Shown here: piece by piece, positions 1 to 6,691 of the stretch
How the letters are laid out: every line of letters begins with the position of its first letter
How positions within the stretch are numbered: position 1 is the stretch's first letter
Assembly (NCBI GenBank): GCA_000435835.1
Contig: FR883385.1
Span: 1 to 8,403 of the forward strand
From: Clostridium sp. CAG:221
GTDB lineage: Bacteria; Bacillota; Clostridia; Clostridiales; Clostridiaceae
Direction: 5' to 3'
Length of the DNA: 8,403 nt
Position numbers and translations under genes: made by a program
The notes under the pieces: model-generated
What the model was told of the DNA's origin: nothing
Databases searched by the model: none
What the model saw: only the letters and a program-made list of their open reading frames with translations

Positions 1-162
1 CATGCTAACTTAACAGATAATCAAGTTACTTTTATTAAAGTATCTCAAGATTATGATGATGGTATACATATATATGAAGTAGAATTTCACTATAATAATA
101 GAGAATATAATTATGATATAAATGCTATTAACGGCACTATATTATCGTATGAGCAAGACTAA
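1..162 (+). CDS. PepSY-domain protein, C-terminal fragment (5' end outside window)
   Basis: An open frame enters from the left edge and ends at the TAA at 160-162, giving the last 53 residues of a protein. The stretch from about residue 24 to the end reads as the final strands of a PepSY domain: an IYEVEFHYNNREYNYDI core followed by INGTILSYEQD. This fits the family pattern in which a Y-x-V-x-F/I strand leads to a 'D-x-x-T-G-x-I-L' turn. The preceding HANLTDNQVTFIKV resembles the 'A-x-x-H-A-x-x' helix that opens each PepSY repeat. PepSY proteins are usually secreted or membrane-anchored and are proposed to inhibit or chaperone peptidases. The signal peptide and any earlier repeats would lie outside the window. 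The family call rests on pattern recognition of one partial repeat. The partner and role are unknown. Confidence 0.7.
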   Translation, partial: HANLTDNQVTFIKVSQDYDDGIHIYEVEFHYNNREYNYDINAINGTILSYEQD

Positions 163-228
163 AATACTAATATTAAATTTTTTAAGTTACTTAATATCTC
201 CTATAAATTTTTATTTTTCTTGATTTTA

Positions 229-237
229 TGATAAAAT
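229..237 (+). promoter_or_regulatory. Possible extended -10 promoter of the MATE gene
   Basis: TGaTAAAAT at 229-237 fits an extended -10 element (TGn followed by TAAAAT). It lies 10 nt before the AGGAGGT ribosome binding site (247-253), which is 7 nt from the ATG. No good -35 is visible at the right spacing. The predicted leader would be very short (about 17 nt), so this is tentative. Confidence 0.35.
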
Positions 238-260
238 TAAGTTTTTAGGAGGTATTCTTC

Positions 261-1643
261 ATGTCTATAAGTAAAGATTTTTCAAAAGGAAGTGTATCTA
301 AAAATATTTTAAAATTAGCAGTTCCTATGACTTTAGCTCAGCTCATTAATATTCTTTATAATATTGTTGACAGGATGTATATTGGAAGAATTCCTAATGC
401 ATCAAGTTTAGCTCTCACAGGTGTTGGAATAACTTTTCCTATTATAACCATAATAATGGCTTTTGCTAATTTATACGGAATGGGTGGTGCTCCACTTTGT
501 TCCATTGAACGTGGAAAAGGAAATAATGAAAAAGCAGAAGAAATTATGGGTAATTCTTTTACTTTATTACTGATTACTGGATTAATACTTACTATTGTTA
601 TATTAATTTTTAAAAAGCCCCTACTATATCTTCTTGGTGCAAGTGATAATACCTTTTCTTACGCTAATGATTATATAACAATTTATCTGTTAGGTAGCGT
701 TTTTGTAATGATCAGCTTAGGTATGAATAGCTTTATTAATTCCCAAGGTTTTGGTCGCATTGGTATGATGACTATTTTGGTAGGTGCCATAACTAATATA
801 ATCTTAGACCCAATTTTCATCTTCCTACTACATATGGGCGTAAAAGGAGCTGCCTTAGCTACTATAATTTCGCAGTTTCTTTCTGCACTTTGGGTATTAC
901 ACTTTTTAAGTAGTAATGATGCTATACTTAAATTAAAAAAGAAATATTTTAAAATTAATATTATTCACTTAAAAAATATAATTTCCTTAGGTTTATCAGG
1001 CTTTATTATGGCAATAACCAATAGTATTGTTCAAATGGTCTGCAATGTTGCTCTCCAAAGTTACGGTGGTGATTTATATGTAGGAGTTATGACTGTGCTT
1101 AATTCCATAAGGGAAATAGTAATGATGCCTGTCCATGGTATTACCAGCGCATCACAGCCTGTACTTGGTTTTAACTTTGGTGCTAAAAAATATAAAAGAG
1201 TTAAAAGTGCCATAAAATTCAGCTCTATTTCATGTATAGCTTATACTACATCCATTTGGCTTTTACTAATGATCTTCCCTAAGTTTTTTATTAAATTATT
1301 TAATAATGAAGCCGATTTAATTACCTTAGGTACTCATTGCATGAATATTTATTTCTTTGGCTTCTTTATGATGTCACTACAAATGTCAGCTCAATCTATT
1401 TATGTAGCTCTTGGTGAATCTAAGAAAGCAATCTTCTTTTCACTGCTTCGTAAAATAATAATTGTGGTTCCACTTACTATATTACTTCCTAGATTATTTA
1501 ATTTAGGTACAAATGGGGTATTTTTAGCAGAACCTATTTCCAACTTCATTGGAGGACTAGCTACTTATTCAACAATGATTTTAACAGTATGGAAAAATCT
1601 TAGTATTGAAATTAAAAAAGAAAATGAGTACATAATGCCTTAA
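261..1643 (+). CDS. MATE family multidrug efflux transporter (MepA-like)
   Basis: This is a 460-residue polytopic membrane protein, normal length for the MATE family, which exports cationic drugs or metabolites in exchange for Na+ or H+. About twelve hydrophobic segments can be seen in two pseudo-symmetric halves (roughly residues 15-215 and 235-445), joined by a lysine-rich loop near 222-235. Family-typical stretches are VDRMYIGRI (36-44), the SQGFGRIGM loop (161-169), ILDPIFIF (181-188) and, in the second half, QPVLGFNFGA (299-308). The ATG is fixed by a perfect AGGAGGT at 247-253. The overall style is closest to the MepA-like clostridial MATEs, but substrate cannot be inferred. No regulator (for example a MarR gene) lies in the window. 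It appears to be a single-gene transcript ending in a hairpin that overlaps its own stop codon. Confidence 0.93.
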   Translation: MSISKDFSKGSVSKNILKLAVPMTLAQLINILYNIVDRMYIGRIPNASSLALTGVGITFPIITIIMAFANLYGMGGAPLCSIERGKGNNEKAEEIMGNSFTLLLITGLILTIVILIFKKPLLYLLGASDNTFSYANDYITIYLLGSVFVMISLGMNSFINSQGFGRIGMMTILVGAITNIILDPIFIFLLHMGVKGAALATIISQFLSALWVLHFLSSNDAILKLKKKYFKINIIHLKNIISLGLSGFIMAITNSIVQMVCNVALQSYGGDLYVGVMTVLNSIREIVMMPVHGITSASQPVLGFNFGAKKYKRVKSAIKFSSISCIAYTTSIWLLLMIFPKFFIKLFNNEADLITLGTHCMNIYFFGFFMMSLQMSAQSIYVALGESKKAIFFSLLRKIIIVVPLTILLPRLFNLGTNGVFLAEPISNFIGGLATYSTMILTVWKNLSIEIKKENEYIMP

Positions 1644-1668
1644 CATCATGTACTCATATTTTTATTTT
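1624..1668. terminator. Bidirectional intrinsic terminator overlapping the MATE stop codon
   Basis: ATGAGTACAT (1624-1633) pairs perfectly with ATGTACTCAT (1648-1657), a 10-bp stem with a 14-nt loop. On the + strand it is followed by a T-rich run (ATTTTTATTTT). On the - strand the exit side is also T-rich, because the + strand before the stem is A-rich. The left arm and the MATE TAA (1641-1643) lie inside the structure. The hairpin sits between convergent genes and could serve both. Confidence 0.75.
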
Positions 1669-2069
1669 CTTTCTTCTAAAATTTCTTCAAGAATTTCTGC
1701 TGCATCTTCTACACATCCTCTGCATGGACGTAATACTTTCCCAGTTCCTATACCTTTTAACTCCCTGCACATTACAGTAGAATTTTTTTCTTTAAATCTC
1801 TTTTCTATTTCCTGCAACAGCTCAATGTCATCTTCATTCCACTTAGCTGGTTCCTCCATATTTCTATTGCCTTTTATAAAATTAGCTATAACATATGCTC
1901 CCATTACAGCTCCACATACCTTATAAGCTCCACCACTATATTTTCTTACTATGGCTTTCATTGTTTCTTCATCAACATCAACTACATCACAAAATGCACA
2001 AGCAACAGCTTGCGAACATGTATATCTATTGCTATGTAGCTCTGCAGCTTTTGCTTTTCTATCTATCAT
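1662..2069 (-). CDS. C_GCAxxG_C_C family (redox-associated) cysteine-rich protein
   Basis: This is a 135-residue soluble protein of the C_GCAxxG_C_C family, small proteins with conserved cysteines that are often found with redox or iron-sulfur enzymes. No biochemical role is settled. Visible landmarks are CSQAV (Cys18), the SGGAYKVCGAVMGA block (45-58, Cys52 in the family's C-G-A-x-x-G motif), MCREL (Cys101), and CRGCVEDAAEILEEIL near the end (Cys116, Cys119). A TTG six bases upstream (2075) extends the frame by two residues. I prefer the ATG at 2069 because GAGGT (2077-2081) sits 7 nt before it, while the TTG would have the GGAGG at 2088-2092 at 12 nt. The gene is monocistronic, with its own promoter and a shared terminator. 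Nothing in its neighbourhood identifies a partner. Confidence 0.88.
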   Translation of the reverse strand: MIDRKAKAAELHSNRYTCSQAVACAFCDVVDVDEETMKAIVRKYSGGAYKVCGAVMGAYVIANFIKGNRNMEEPAKWNEDDIELLQEIEKRFKEKNSTVMCRELKGIGTGKVLRPCRGCVEDAAEILEEILEERK

Positions 2070-2113
2070 ATGCAATACCTCTTCTTTCCTCCATAAATAA
2101 TACCTATATTTAA

Positions 2114-2142
2114 ATTATACTTAAAATTATTATAGTTGTCAT
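2114..2142 (-). promoter_or_regulatory. Sigma-A type promoter of the C_GCAxxG_C_C gene
   Basis: Read on the minus strand, ATGACA (2142-2137, 5/6 to TTGACA) and TATAAT (2119-2114, perfect) are separated by exactly 17 nt. The predicted start near 2107 leaves a leader of about 38 nt that holds the ribosome binding site. Confidence 0.65.
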
Positions 2143-2148
2143 CTTTAT

Positions 2149-2185
2149 AAAAAGTGCCTATTTTCAAAAATTTTCAATACTTTTT
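2149..2185 (-). terminator. Possible weak terminator after the kinase gene
   Basis: AAAAAGT (2149-2155) pairs with ACTTTTT (2179-2185), and the minus-strand arm ends in a T run. The stem has only one G-C pair and the loop is long. This is plausible as a leaky terminator downstream of the 2198-3214 gene. No stronger one is visible before the next promoter. Confidence 0.3.
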
Positions 2186-2197
2186 AATAAGTCAATT

Positions 2198-3214
2198 TTA
2201 TTTTAAAATTTCTCTTATACGATTCGTATTTTCTTCTACCCATCTACATAAGCGTCTACCTTTAATTAGCTGCTCTCTTAATACTTTATCAGCAGTGATA
2301 TAGCTATTATTAATTCCTTCATTATATCTAACTAAAAAATGAATAATCACATCTAGCCTACGTAACATAATCAAATATGGCATTACTTTTATTTCATCAT
2401 CAGTTAAAGAGATAAACTTCTTATATCCTGTCATAAAGTTTGTTATATTATCAAATTTAACTTTATCATCTTCATCATTGGCAATAGCTTCTGATAAGCA
2501 TATGGCTAAATCCATACATCTTAAATCTCTAGCAGTAAACTCAAAATCAAGAATTGCACAAATATTTCTTTTTTCATCTTCTAGCACATTAGAACTATTA
2601 ATATCACCATGAATAAACTGATGAGGAAGCTCTCTTAATATTGGTATTATGTCTTTAAATTCAATAAAATATTTTTTCAATCCCCCTAAAATACCTCTTT
2701 CACTCTTAAAATCCTCAGGAGGATTATCACAAAAATCTATTACATCTTTTAAGGGGCATGTAGGATACGATTTTTCTAATTCATAGCAAGGCTGGTAGCT
2801 AGATTGTATTTCTATCTTTACTTGAGATAATTCTCTAGTTATTTCTCCTACAGCCTTACCAAGACTATAAAATTGTTTTTTATCTTTCAAATAAGGATTA
2901 TTTCCTTTAATGGCTTTGGAAAGAGATGCTAATTTACCATCAATACTTAAAGCTACTGTATCGCCCTTAAAATTAACTTTAGGATTAGGTATAACAAAAG
3001 AAAGATTTCTTCTATTTAATTCCTCTAATATCTTATGCTCAAAACCTACTTTTTTCTTATCATTATGACTTTCATATATCCTCAAGACATATTCTTCTTC
3101 ATTTATAACTAAAAACTTGGTGGTATTATTCATACCACTATTTCCATCCTTTACACTATAATTTATATCATTAAAATACTGTTTTAAAATATACTCAATA
3201 TATTGCTCCTCCAA
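2198..3214 (-). CDS. Phosphotransferase of the APH / homoserine kinase-like superfamily
   Basis: This 338-residue protein has a protein-kinase-like fold used to phosphorylate small molecules (choline, homoserine, aminoglycosides and others). The catalytic loop is HGDINSSN (202-209; Asp204 as catalytic base, Asn209 as Mg ligand) and the DFG-equivalent is ILDFEF (221-226, Asp223). The N-lobe strand EYVLRIYES (41-49) carries Arg45 where a Lys commonly sits, as in some homoserine kinase type II-like members. The start is TTG at 3214: GGGAGG at 3222-3227 lies 7 nt upstream, and the next ATG would remove 27 residues of the N-lobe. No signal peptide or membrane segment is seen. The substrate cannot be told; length and N-lobe resemble spore-coat CotS/YtaA-like and homoserine-kinase-like relatives rather than true resistance enzymes. 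It is transcribed divergently from the serine dehydratase operon. Confidence 0.82.
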   Translation of the reverse strand: MEEQYIEYILKQYFNDINYSVKDGNSGMNNTTKFLVINEEEYVLRIYESHNDKKKVGFEHKILEELNRRNLSFVIPNPKVNFKGDTVALSIDGKLASLSKAIKGNNPYLKDKKQFYSLGKAVGEITRELSQVKIEIQSSYQPCYELEKSYPTCPLKDVIDFCDNPPEDFKSERGILGGLKKYFIEFKDIIPILRELPHQFIHGDINSSNVLEDEKRNICAILDFEFTARDLRCMDLAICLSEAIANDEDDKVKFDNITNFMTGYKKFISLTDDEIKVMPYLIMLRRLDVIIHFLVRYNEGINNSYITADKVLREQLIKGRRLCRWVEENTNRIREILK

Positions 3215-3221
3215 AACACTT

Positions 3222-3227
3222 CCTCCC
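3222..3227 (-). promoter_or_regulatory. Ribosome binding site fixing a TTG start
   Basis: Minus-strand GGGAGG, 7 nt before the TTG at 3214. This strong site justifies the non-ATG start of the kinase gene. Confidence 0.8.
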
Positions 3228-3241
3228 TTTCTTTCATATTA

Positions 3242-3247
3242 ATTATA
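3242..3247 (-). promoter_or_regulatory. Possible -10 box for the kinase gene
   Basis: A perfect TATAAT is found on the minus strand at 3247-3242, but no convincing -35 lies 16-18 nt upstream (TTTCAA at best). The predicted start would be close to the ribosome binding site at 3227. Tentative in such AT-rich DNA. Confidence 0.3.
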
Positions 3248-3348
3248 AACTAAGAGATTACTTCTTGAAAATTTATTCTATACCTTATGAATTAATCCTA
3301 TCACTTGAAGTTAACTCCATAGCAAGTATTTTTATAAATTTAAAACAT

Positions 3349-3377
3349 TTTACATACTTTGTCGATTGTTGTATAAT
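3349..3377 (+). promoter_or_regulatory. Sigma-A type promoter of the sdaAB-sdaAA operon
   Basis: TTTACA (3349-3354, 5/6 to TTGACA), a 17-nt spacer, then TATAAT (3372-3377, perfect). The predicted start near 3384 gives a leader of about 90 nt before the sdaAB ATG. This is the strongest promoter-like sequence in the window. Confidence 0.75.
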
Positions 3378-3395
3378 TAGCAAGGAAAACAATTA

Positions 3396-3410
3396 CAATT
3401 TCAGAAAATT
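3396..3410 (+). promoter_or_regulatory. CodY-like operator downstream of the sdaAB promoter
   Basis: The 15-mer CAATTTCAGAAAATT matches the published CodY consensus AATTTTCWGAAAATT at 13 of 15 positions; only positions 1 and 3 differ. It begins about 12 nt after the predicted transcription start, a placement where bound CodY could block initiation or elongation. CodY responds to branched-chain amino acids and GTP and represses amino-acid-related genes in Firmicutes. Regulation of this operon is an inference from the site. Confidence 0.5.
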
Positions 3411-3472
3411 CTAAAGCTTAGATTTTTATTTATAATAAATATTAAATTTTTACACAAGAAAGGATAAACACT

Positions 3473-4150
3473 ATGGCTAACATTGGAATATTTGACGTTT
3501 TAGGCCCAATTATGATTGGTCCATCATCTTCACATACAGCTGGTGCTGCTAGATTAGGTAAAATAGCAAGAACTATTGTTAACAAACCTATTAAAGATGT
3601 AACATTCTTACTTCATGGTTCTTTTAAAGAAACTTATAAAGGACATGGGACAGACCGTGCATTAGTTGCTGGTATCTTAGGAATGATGCCTGATGATGAA
3701 AGATTAAGAGATGCTCTTTTAATTGCTGAGAAAGAAGGATTAGAAGTACACTTCTTACCAGCAGATTTAGGACAAGTTCATCCTAATACAGTAAAAATCC
3801 TTATGACAGATTGTGATGATATTAATTGGGAAGTGCTTGGCTCATCTATCGGTGGTGGACTAGTTGAAATATACGAAATAAACGGAAATAAAGTTAAAAT
3901 AACTGGAGAATATCCAACAATCATCACATGCCACGATGATATTCCTGGTACTGTATCAAAAGTTTCAACATTATTCTACGATAACGATATTAACATAGCT
4001 CATATGACTCTTGTAAGAAGTCAAAAAGGTAAAGATGCTACAATGACTTTCGAAGTAGATAACAATGTATCAGAAGAATTAATAGCTGCAATCAAAGCAG
4101 TTGAAGGTGTAAACCGTGTTATTTTAATAAATTCTTTAGGAGGTAATTAA
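3473..4150 (+). CDS. sdaAB: L-serine dehydratase, iron-sulfur-dependent, beta subunit
   Basis: Beta subunit (225 residues, full length) of the two-subunit L-serine ammonia-lyase, which with the alpha subunit converts L-serine to pyruvate and ammonia in the cytoplasm. The N-terminal serine dehydratase beta domain shows the hallmark GPSSSHTAGAARLG (16-29), GHGTDRAL (57-64) and SIGGG (125-129). A C-terminal ACT domain (about 149-225: TIITCHDDIPGTVSKVSTLF, then NIAHMTLVRS) is typical of the split (Bacillus-type) enzymes and may sense serine or another amino acid. The ATG has AAAGGA (3459-3464) 8 nt upstream. Only two bases separate it from sdaAA, and its last codons contain the sdaAA ribosome binding site, so the two are probably translationally coupled at equal dosage. 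A promoter and a CodY-like site precede it. Confidence 0.96.
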   Translation: MANIGIFDVLGPIMIGPSSSHTAGAARLGKIARTIVNKPIKDVTFLLHGSFKETYKGHGTDRALVAGILGMMPDDERLRDALLIAEKEGLEVHFLPADLGQVHPNTVKILMTDCDDINWEVLGSSIGGGLVEIYEINGNKVKITGEYPTIITCHDDIPGTVSKVSTLFYDNDINIAHMTLVRSQKGKDATMTFEVDNNVSEELIAAIKAVEGVNRVILINSLGGN

Positions 4151-4152
4151 TA

Positions 4153-5040
4153 ATGAAAATTGCTAGATCAGGTAAAGAACTTTTAGAAATCTGTGCTGCT
4201 GAACAAATTTCATTAAGTGAATATGCTATTCGTCAAGAAATGGAACTTAAAAATGTTTCTCGTGAAGATCTTTTTGCTCAAATGAAAATAACTCTTGATG
4301 CAATGAAAGAATCAGCTACTGCTGGTAGAGAAAAGAAGGTTTACTCTTTAAGCGGGCTTATAGGGGGAGATGCTTACCGTCTTCAACAATACTGCAATAC
4401 TGGAAACTCATTAATGGGTAACGGAATTGTTATGGCTATGGCTATGGCTATTTCTTCTTCAGAAGTAAATGGTGCTATGGGTAAAATAGTTGCTTGTCCA
4501 ACAGCTGGATCTTGTGGGATTCTTCCTGCAGTAATTCTAACAACTGGGCACTTATTAAACAAAACTGATGATGAATTAATTCAAGGTTTATTTGCCGCTT
4601 CTGCCATTGGAATGATTATCGGAATGAACGCTACATTCTCAGGTGCTGAAGGTGGATGTCAAGCTGAATGTGGTTCTGCTGCTGCTATGGCTTCAGGTGC
4701 TGTAGTTGAACTTATGGGTGGAACACCAAAGATGAGTTTAGATGCCGCTGCTATCATCTTTAAAAATGTATTAGGATTAGTTTGTGACCCTGTTGCAGGT
4801 CTTGTTGAAATACCTTGTGCAAAGAGAAATGTCTCTGGTGCAATAAATGCTTTATGTACTGCTGATATGGTTATGGCAGGTGTTAATTCAAAGATACCTT
4901 TTGATGATGCTGTTGCTGCTATGTACAAAGTTGGTACAGGCTTACCTGAAGAATTAAGAGAAACTGCTTTAGGTGGATGTGCTATTACACCAACTGGTAA
5001 AGCTCTCCAAGAAAAAGTTTTTGGTAAAAAGGAAAATTAG
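4153..5040 (+). CDS. sdaAA: L-serine dehydratase, iron-sulfur-dependent, alpha subunit
   Basis: Catalytic alpha subunit (295 residues, family length) of L-serine ammonia-lyase, which uses a [4Fe-4S] cluster rather than pyridoxal phosphate to dehydrate serine. It shows CPTAGSCG (115-122), FSGAEGGCQAECGSA (162-176) and CDPVAGLVEIPCAKRN (211-226). By comparison with the single-chain bacterial enzyme of known structure, Cys169, Cys211 and Cys222 are the expected cluster ligands; the 42- and 11-residue spacings fit what I recall of that enzyme. The ATG lies 8 nt after AGGAGGT (4138-4144), which is inside the end of sdaAB. In clostridia this enzyme feeds serine carbon to pyruvate for fermentation. 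No serine transporter or other serine gene is next to it. Transcription ends at the hairpin at 5086-5128. Confidence 0.96.
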   Translation: MKIARSGKELLEICAAEQISLSEYAIRQEMELKNVSREDLFAQMKITLDAMKESATAGREKKVYSLSGLIGGDAYRLQQYCNTGNSLMGNGIVMAMAMAISSSEVNGAMGKIVACPTAGSCGILPAVILTTGHLLNKTDDELIQGLFAASAIGMIIGMNATFSGAEGGCQAECGSAAAMASGAVVELMGGTPKMSLDAAAIIFKNVLGLVCDPVAGLVEIPCAKRNVSGAINALCTADMVMAGVNSKIPFDDAVAAMYKVGTGLPEELRETALGGCAITPTGKALQEKVFGKKEN

Positions 5041-5085
5041 TAATAATTTTATATATATTCTTTAGAAAACAAAACTCTATTTAAA

Positions 5086-5128
5086 TATTGAAAAGAAGCT
5101 TCCTTTCCACGGAAGCTTCTTTTCAATA
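5086..5128. terminator. Strong bidirectional terminator between convergent units
   Basis: A perfect 18-bp stem, 5086-5103 with 5111-5128, has a 7-nt loop (TTTCCAC). Its core AGAAGCTTCC/GGAAGCTTCT is flanked by A-rich sequence on the left and TTTTCAATAAATATT on the right, so either strand gives a hairpin plus U-rich tail. It lies 45 nt after sdaAA and 5 nt before the stop of the facing DUF308 gene. Confidence 0.88.
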
Positions 5129-5132
5129 AATA

Positions 5133-5657
5133 TTATGCTAACAGTTCTTCTTTTCCTTTATAAATATTTACAAATTCAGATACTCCTTCTAATACCAGTT
5201 CTAAACCTAATATCACTATATGTTCTGCTATCTTAGAAAATGGATCAAATATTAATATACTAGATAAAACAAATTCAATTATAGCTTTACTCATTGGAAA
5301 AATAAACTTTTCTTTCCTAGTAAAATAATATAATCCTTCGTTTAAATAATTAGTTGCCTTATTTAAGCCTTCTAATCCCCAAAATACACCAACAATAAAT
5401 AATGCATCACTTTGTCTTATAATTATTCCTATACCTATAGCAATAATAACTATTGCCCTTTCAAATTTTTTTCCTTCTAAAGTGGCATAATCCTTTGCTC
5501 TTATACCTTCTATGAGCATTATTATTCCTTTTATCAATAATATAGCTCCACAAAGGCTTGGAATCCATTTATAAATTTGCTGATGATTAACAATACATAT
5601 AACTCCATTTAATATAATTAATATTGCTGATATGTATGCCCCAATTCCTCTTTTCAT
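5133..5657 (-). CDS. DUF308 / HdeD-like small integral membrane protein
   Basis: This 174-residue, mostly hydrophobic protein has about six predicted membrane segments (near 5-23, 31-50, 67-81, 84-97, 120-138 and 142-160) arranged as short two-helix repeats, as in the DUF308/HdeD family. Repeats such as IPSLCGAILLIKGIIMLIEG (32-51) and VILGLELVLEGVSEF (148-162) share the 'G-x-x-L-x-x-x-G' pattern typical of DUF308. The function is unknown; HdeD itself is linked to acid resistance in E. coli, which need not apply here. I start it at the ATG at 5657, because AAAGGTGA (5663-5670) is 5 nt upstream. The ATG at 5687 has no ribosome binding site, and the ten extra residues it adds (MIKEEGKVRA) are that binding site being read as codons. 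It lies 55 nt downstream of the Dus gene with no clear promoter between. A broken relative lies at 7748-7882. Confidence 0.75.
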   Translation of the reverse strand: MKRGIGAYISAILIILNGVICIVNHQQIYKWIPSLCGAILLIKGIIMLIEGIRAKDYATLEGKKFERAIVIIAIGIGIIIRQSDALFIVGVFWGLEGLNKATNYLNEGLYYFTRKEKFIFPMSKAIIEFVLSSILIFDPFSKIAEHIVILGLELVLEGVSEFVNIYKGKEELLA

Positions 5658-5662
5658 AGCTC

Positions 5663-5670
5663 TCACCTTT
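5663..5670 (-). promoter_or_regulatory. Ribosome binding site fixing the DUF308 start at 5657
   Basis: Minus-strand AAAGGTGA lies 5 nt before the ATG at 5657. The upstream in-frame ATG at 5687 has only AT-rich sequence before it. Confidence 0.75.
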
Positions 5671-5712
5671 CCTTCTTCTTTTATCATTTAATATTTGCTA
5701 TATATAATTCAA

Positions 5713-6684
5713 TTATTTTATTAGAGAAAATCCTCTTTCATTATCTCCTGCAATATCAAGTTCATTAAATAGGCTCACTATTATCCCTTCATATTCTGCC
5801 GCACTTTTAGACTTTCTTATACGCTTAGCATACTTTTCACTGTCTTCAAAGCTATGAATCATATAAAACCAAAACTCTTTCATTTTATATAAAGCATTTT
5901 TATCACCAGAAAGAACTTCTTTGTATCTAGCATATATTTCATCATGAAAAGCTCTTAGAGTATCCTTATGTACTATAGATTTTTCTTTTATTTCTCCTAT
6001 AAGTCCTGGATTAGCCATAAGTCCTCTTCCTAGCATAACTGTATCAATACTTGGACATTCAGACTTAAATTTCTTAAAATCTTCCACTGAAAAAATATCA
6101 CCATTATAAACTAAAGGGTTCTTGCTTAATTTTATTGCATCCTTAAAAACCTCCATATTAGGAGTATTTTTATAAAAGTCTTGTCTTATTCTTGGATGAA
6201 TTATTAGCTCTTCTAACGGATACTTATTAAATATTTTAATAAGCTCATAAAATTCATTTGGTGAATCTTTACCTATTCTTGTTTTTAACGATATTTTGCA
6301 ATTTGCTCTTGAAAATATCTCTTCTAAAAACATATCTAATTCTTCTCTTTTTGCTAAAAATCCTGACCCCTTAAACTTAGAAACCACAGTTCCTGATGGA
6401 CATCCTAAGTTTAAATTTATTTCATCATAGCCAAATTCATTTAGCTTTTCTGTTGTACTTAAAAAATATTCTACATTATTAGTAAGTATTTGTGGAATTA
6501 CCTTCATATTTTTATTATGTTCAGGTTTTATATCATTTAATTCCTTTGATGTAAAACAATAATTCATTGTTGGTACTATAAAAGGCGTAAAATATTTATC
6601 TATTTCTTGTCCAAAAAACTTATTATATGCATTTCTATATATGTATCCTGTAACACCCTCTAGCGGTGCAAAATAAAATTTCAT
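5713..6684 (-). CDS. dus: tRNA-dihydrouridine synthase
   Basis: This 323-residue FMN enzyme reduces specific uridines in tRNA to dihydrouridine using NAD(P)H. The TIM barrel begins with FAPLEGVTG (5-13, the Dus 'APMxGVT' signature). NLGCPSGTV (92-100) holds the catalytic acid Cys95, followed by KGSGFL (105-110). SLKTRIG (132-138, Lys134), IIHPRIR (161-167, His163) and VYNGDI (192-197) are expected FMN or tRNA contacts. LGRGLMANPGL (218-228) is the phosphate-binding loop. The form with GCPSGTVVSKxKGSGFL is common in clostridia and lies outside the E. coli DusA/B/C sequence types, so the target position is uncertain. Start: ATG 6684 with GAGGAG (6692-6697) 7 nt upstream. The longer ATG at 6699 overlaps that site and has no ribosome binding site of its own. 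It is likely co-transcribed with the downstream DUF308 gene. I see no convincing promoter in 6685-6807. Confidence 0.93.
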   Translation of the reverse strand: MKFYFAPLEGVTGYIYRNAYNKFFGQEIDKYFTPFIVPTMNYCFTSKELNDIKPEHNKNMKVIPQILTNNVEYFLSTTEKLNEFGYDEINLNLGCPSGTVVSKFKGSGFLAKREELDMFLEEIFSRANCKISLKTRIGKDSPNEFYELIKIFNKYPLEELIIHPRIRQDFYKNTPNMEVFKDAIKLSKNPLVYNGDIFSVEDFKKFKSECPSIDTVMLGRGLMANPGLIGEIKEKSIVHKDTLRAFHDEIYARYKEVLSGDKNALYKMKEFWFYMIHSFEDSEKYAKRIRKSKSAAEYEGIIVSLFNELDIAGDNERGFSLIK

Positions 6685-6691
6685 CCTATAA

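Noticed and set aside
170..197. Terminator after the PepSY-type fragment
   Set aside because: The only pairing is a 7-bp stem of pure A-T pairs (170-176 with 191-197) with a long loop and no adjacent T run.
1648..2113. Two + strand open frames (1648-1926 and 1895-2113)
   Set aside because: They run antisense to the C_GCAxxG_C_C gene, have low-complexity Ser/Leu/His-rich translations, and lack ribosome binding sites. The minus-strand gene has a family match, a promoter and a ribosome binding site.
2159..2173. A second CodY-like 15-mer (12/15)
   Set aside because: It lacks the central G and is made almost only of A and T, so such matches are expected by chance here. It lies upstream of the promoter rather than over it.
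3259..3273. An 11/15 CodY-like match near the kinase promoter
   Set aside because: Four mismatches, including the central C; too weak to call in this base composition.
3384..3472. Riboswitch or T-box in the sdaAB leader
   Set aside because: The leader of about 90 nt is too short and too AT-rich. No T-box core sequence, specifier stem, or terminator/antiterminator pair could be found.
4659..4928. Minus-strand open frame inside sdaAA
   Set aside because: Antisense shadow of the conserved alpha subunit coding sequence; its Ala/Thr/Ile-rich translation reflects the GCT/GGT codons of sdaAA.
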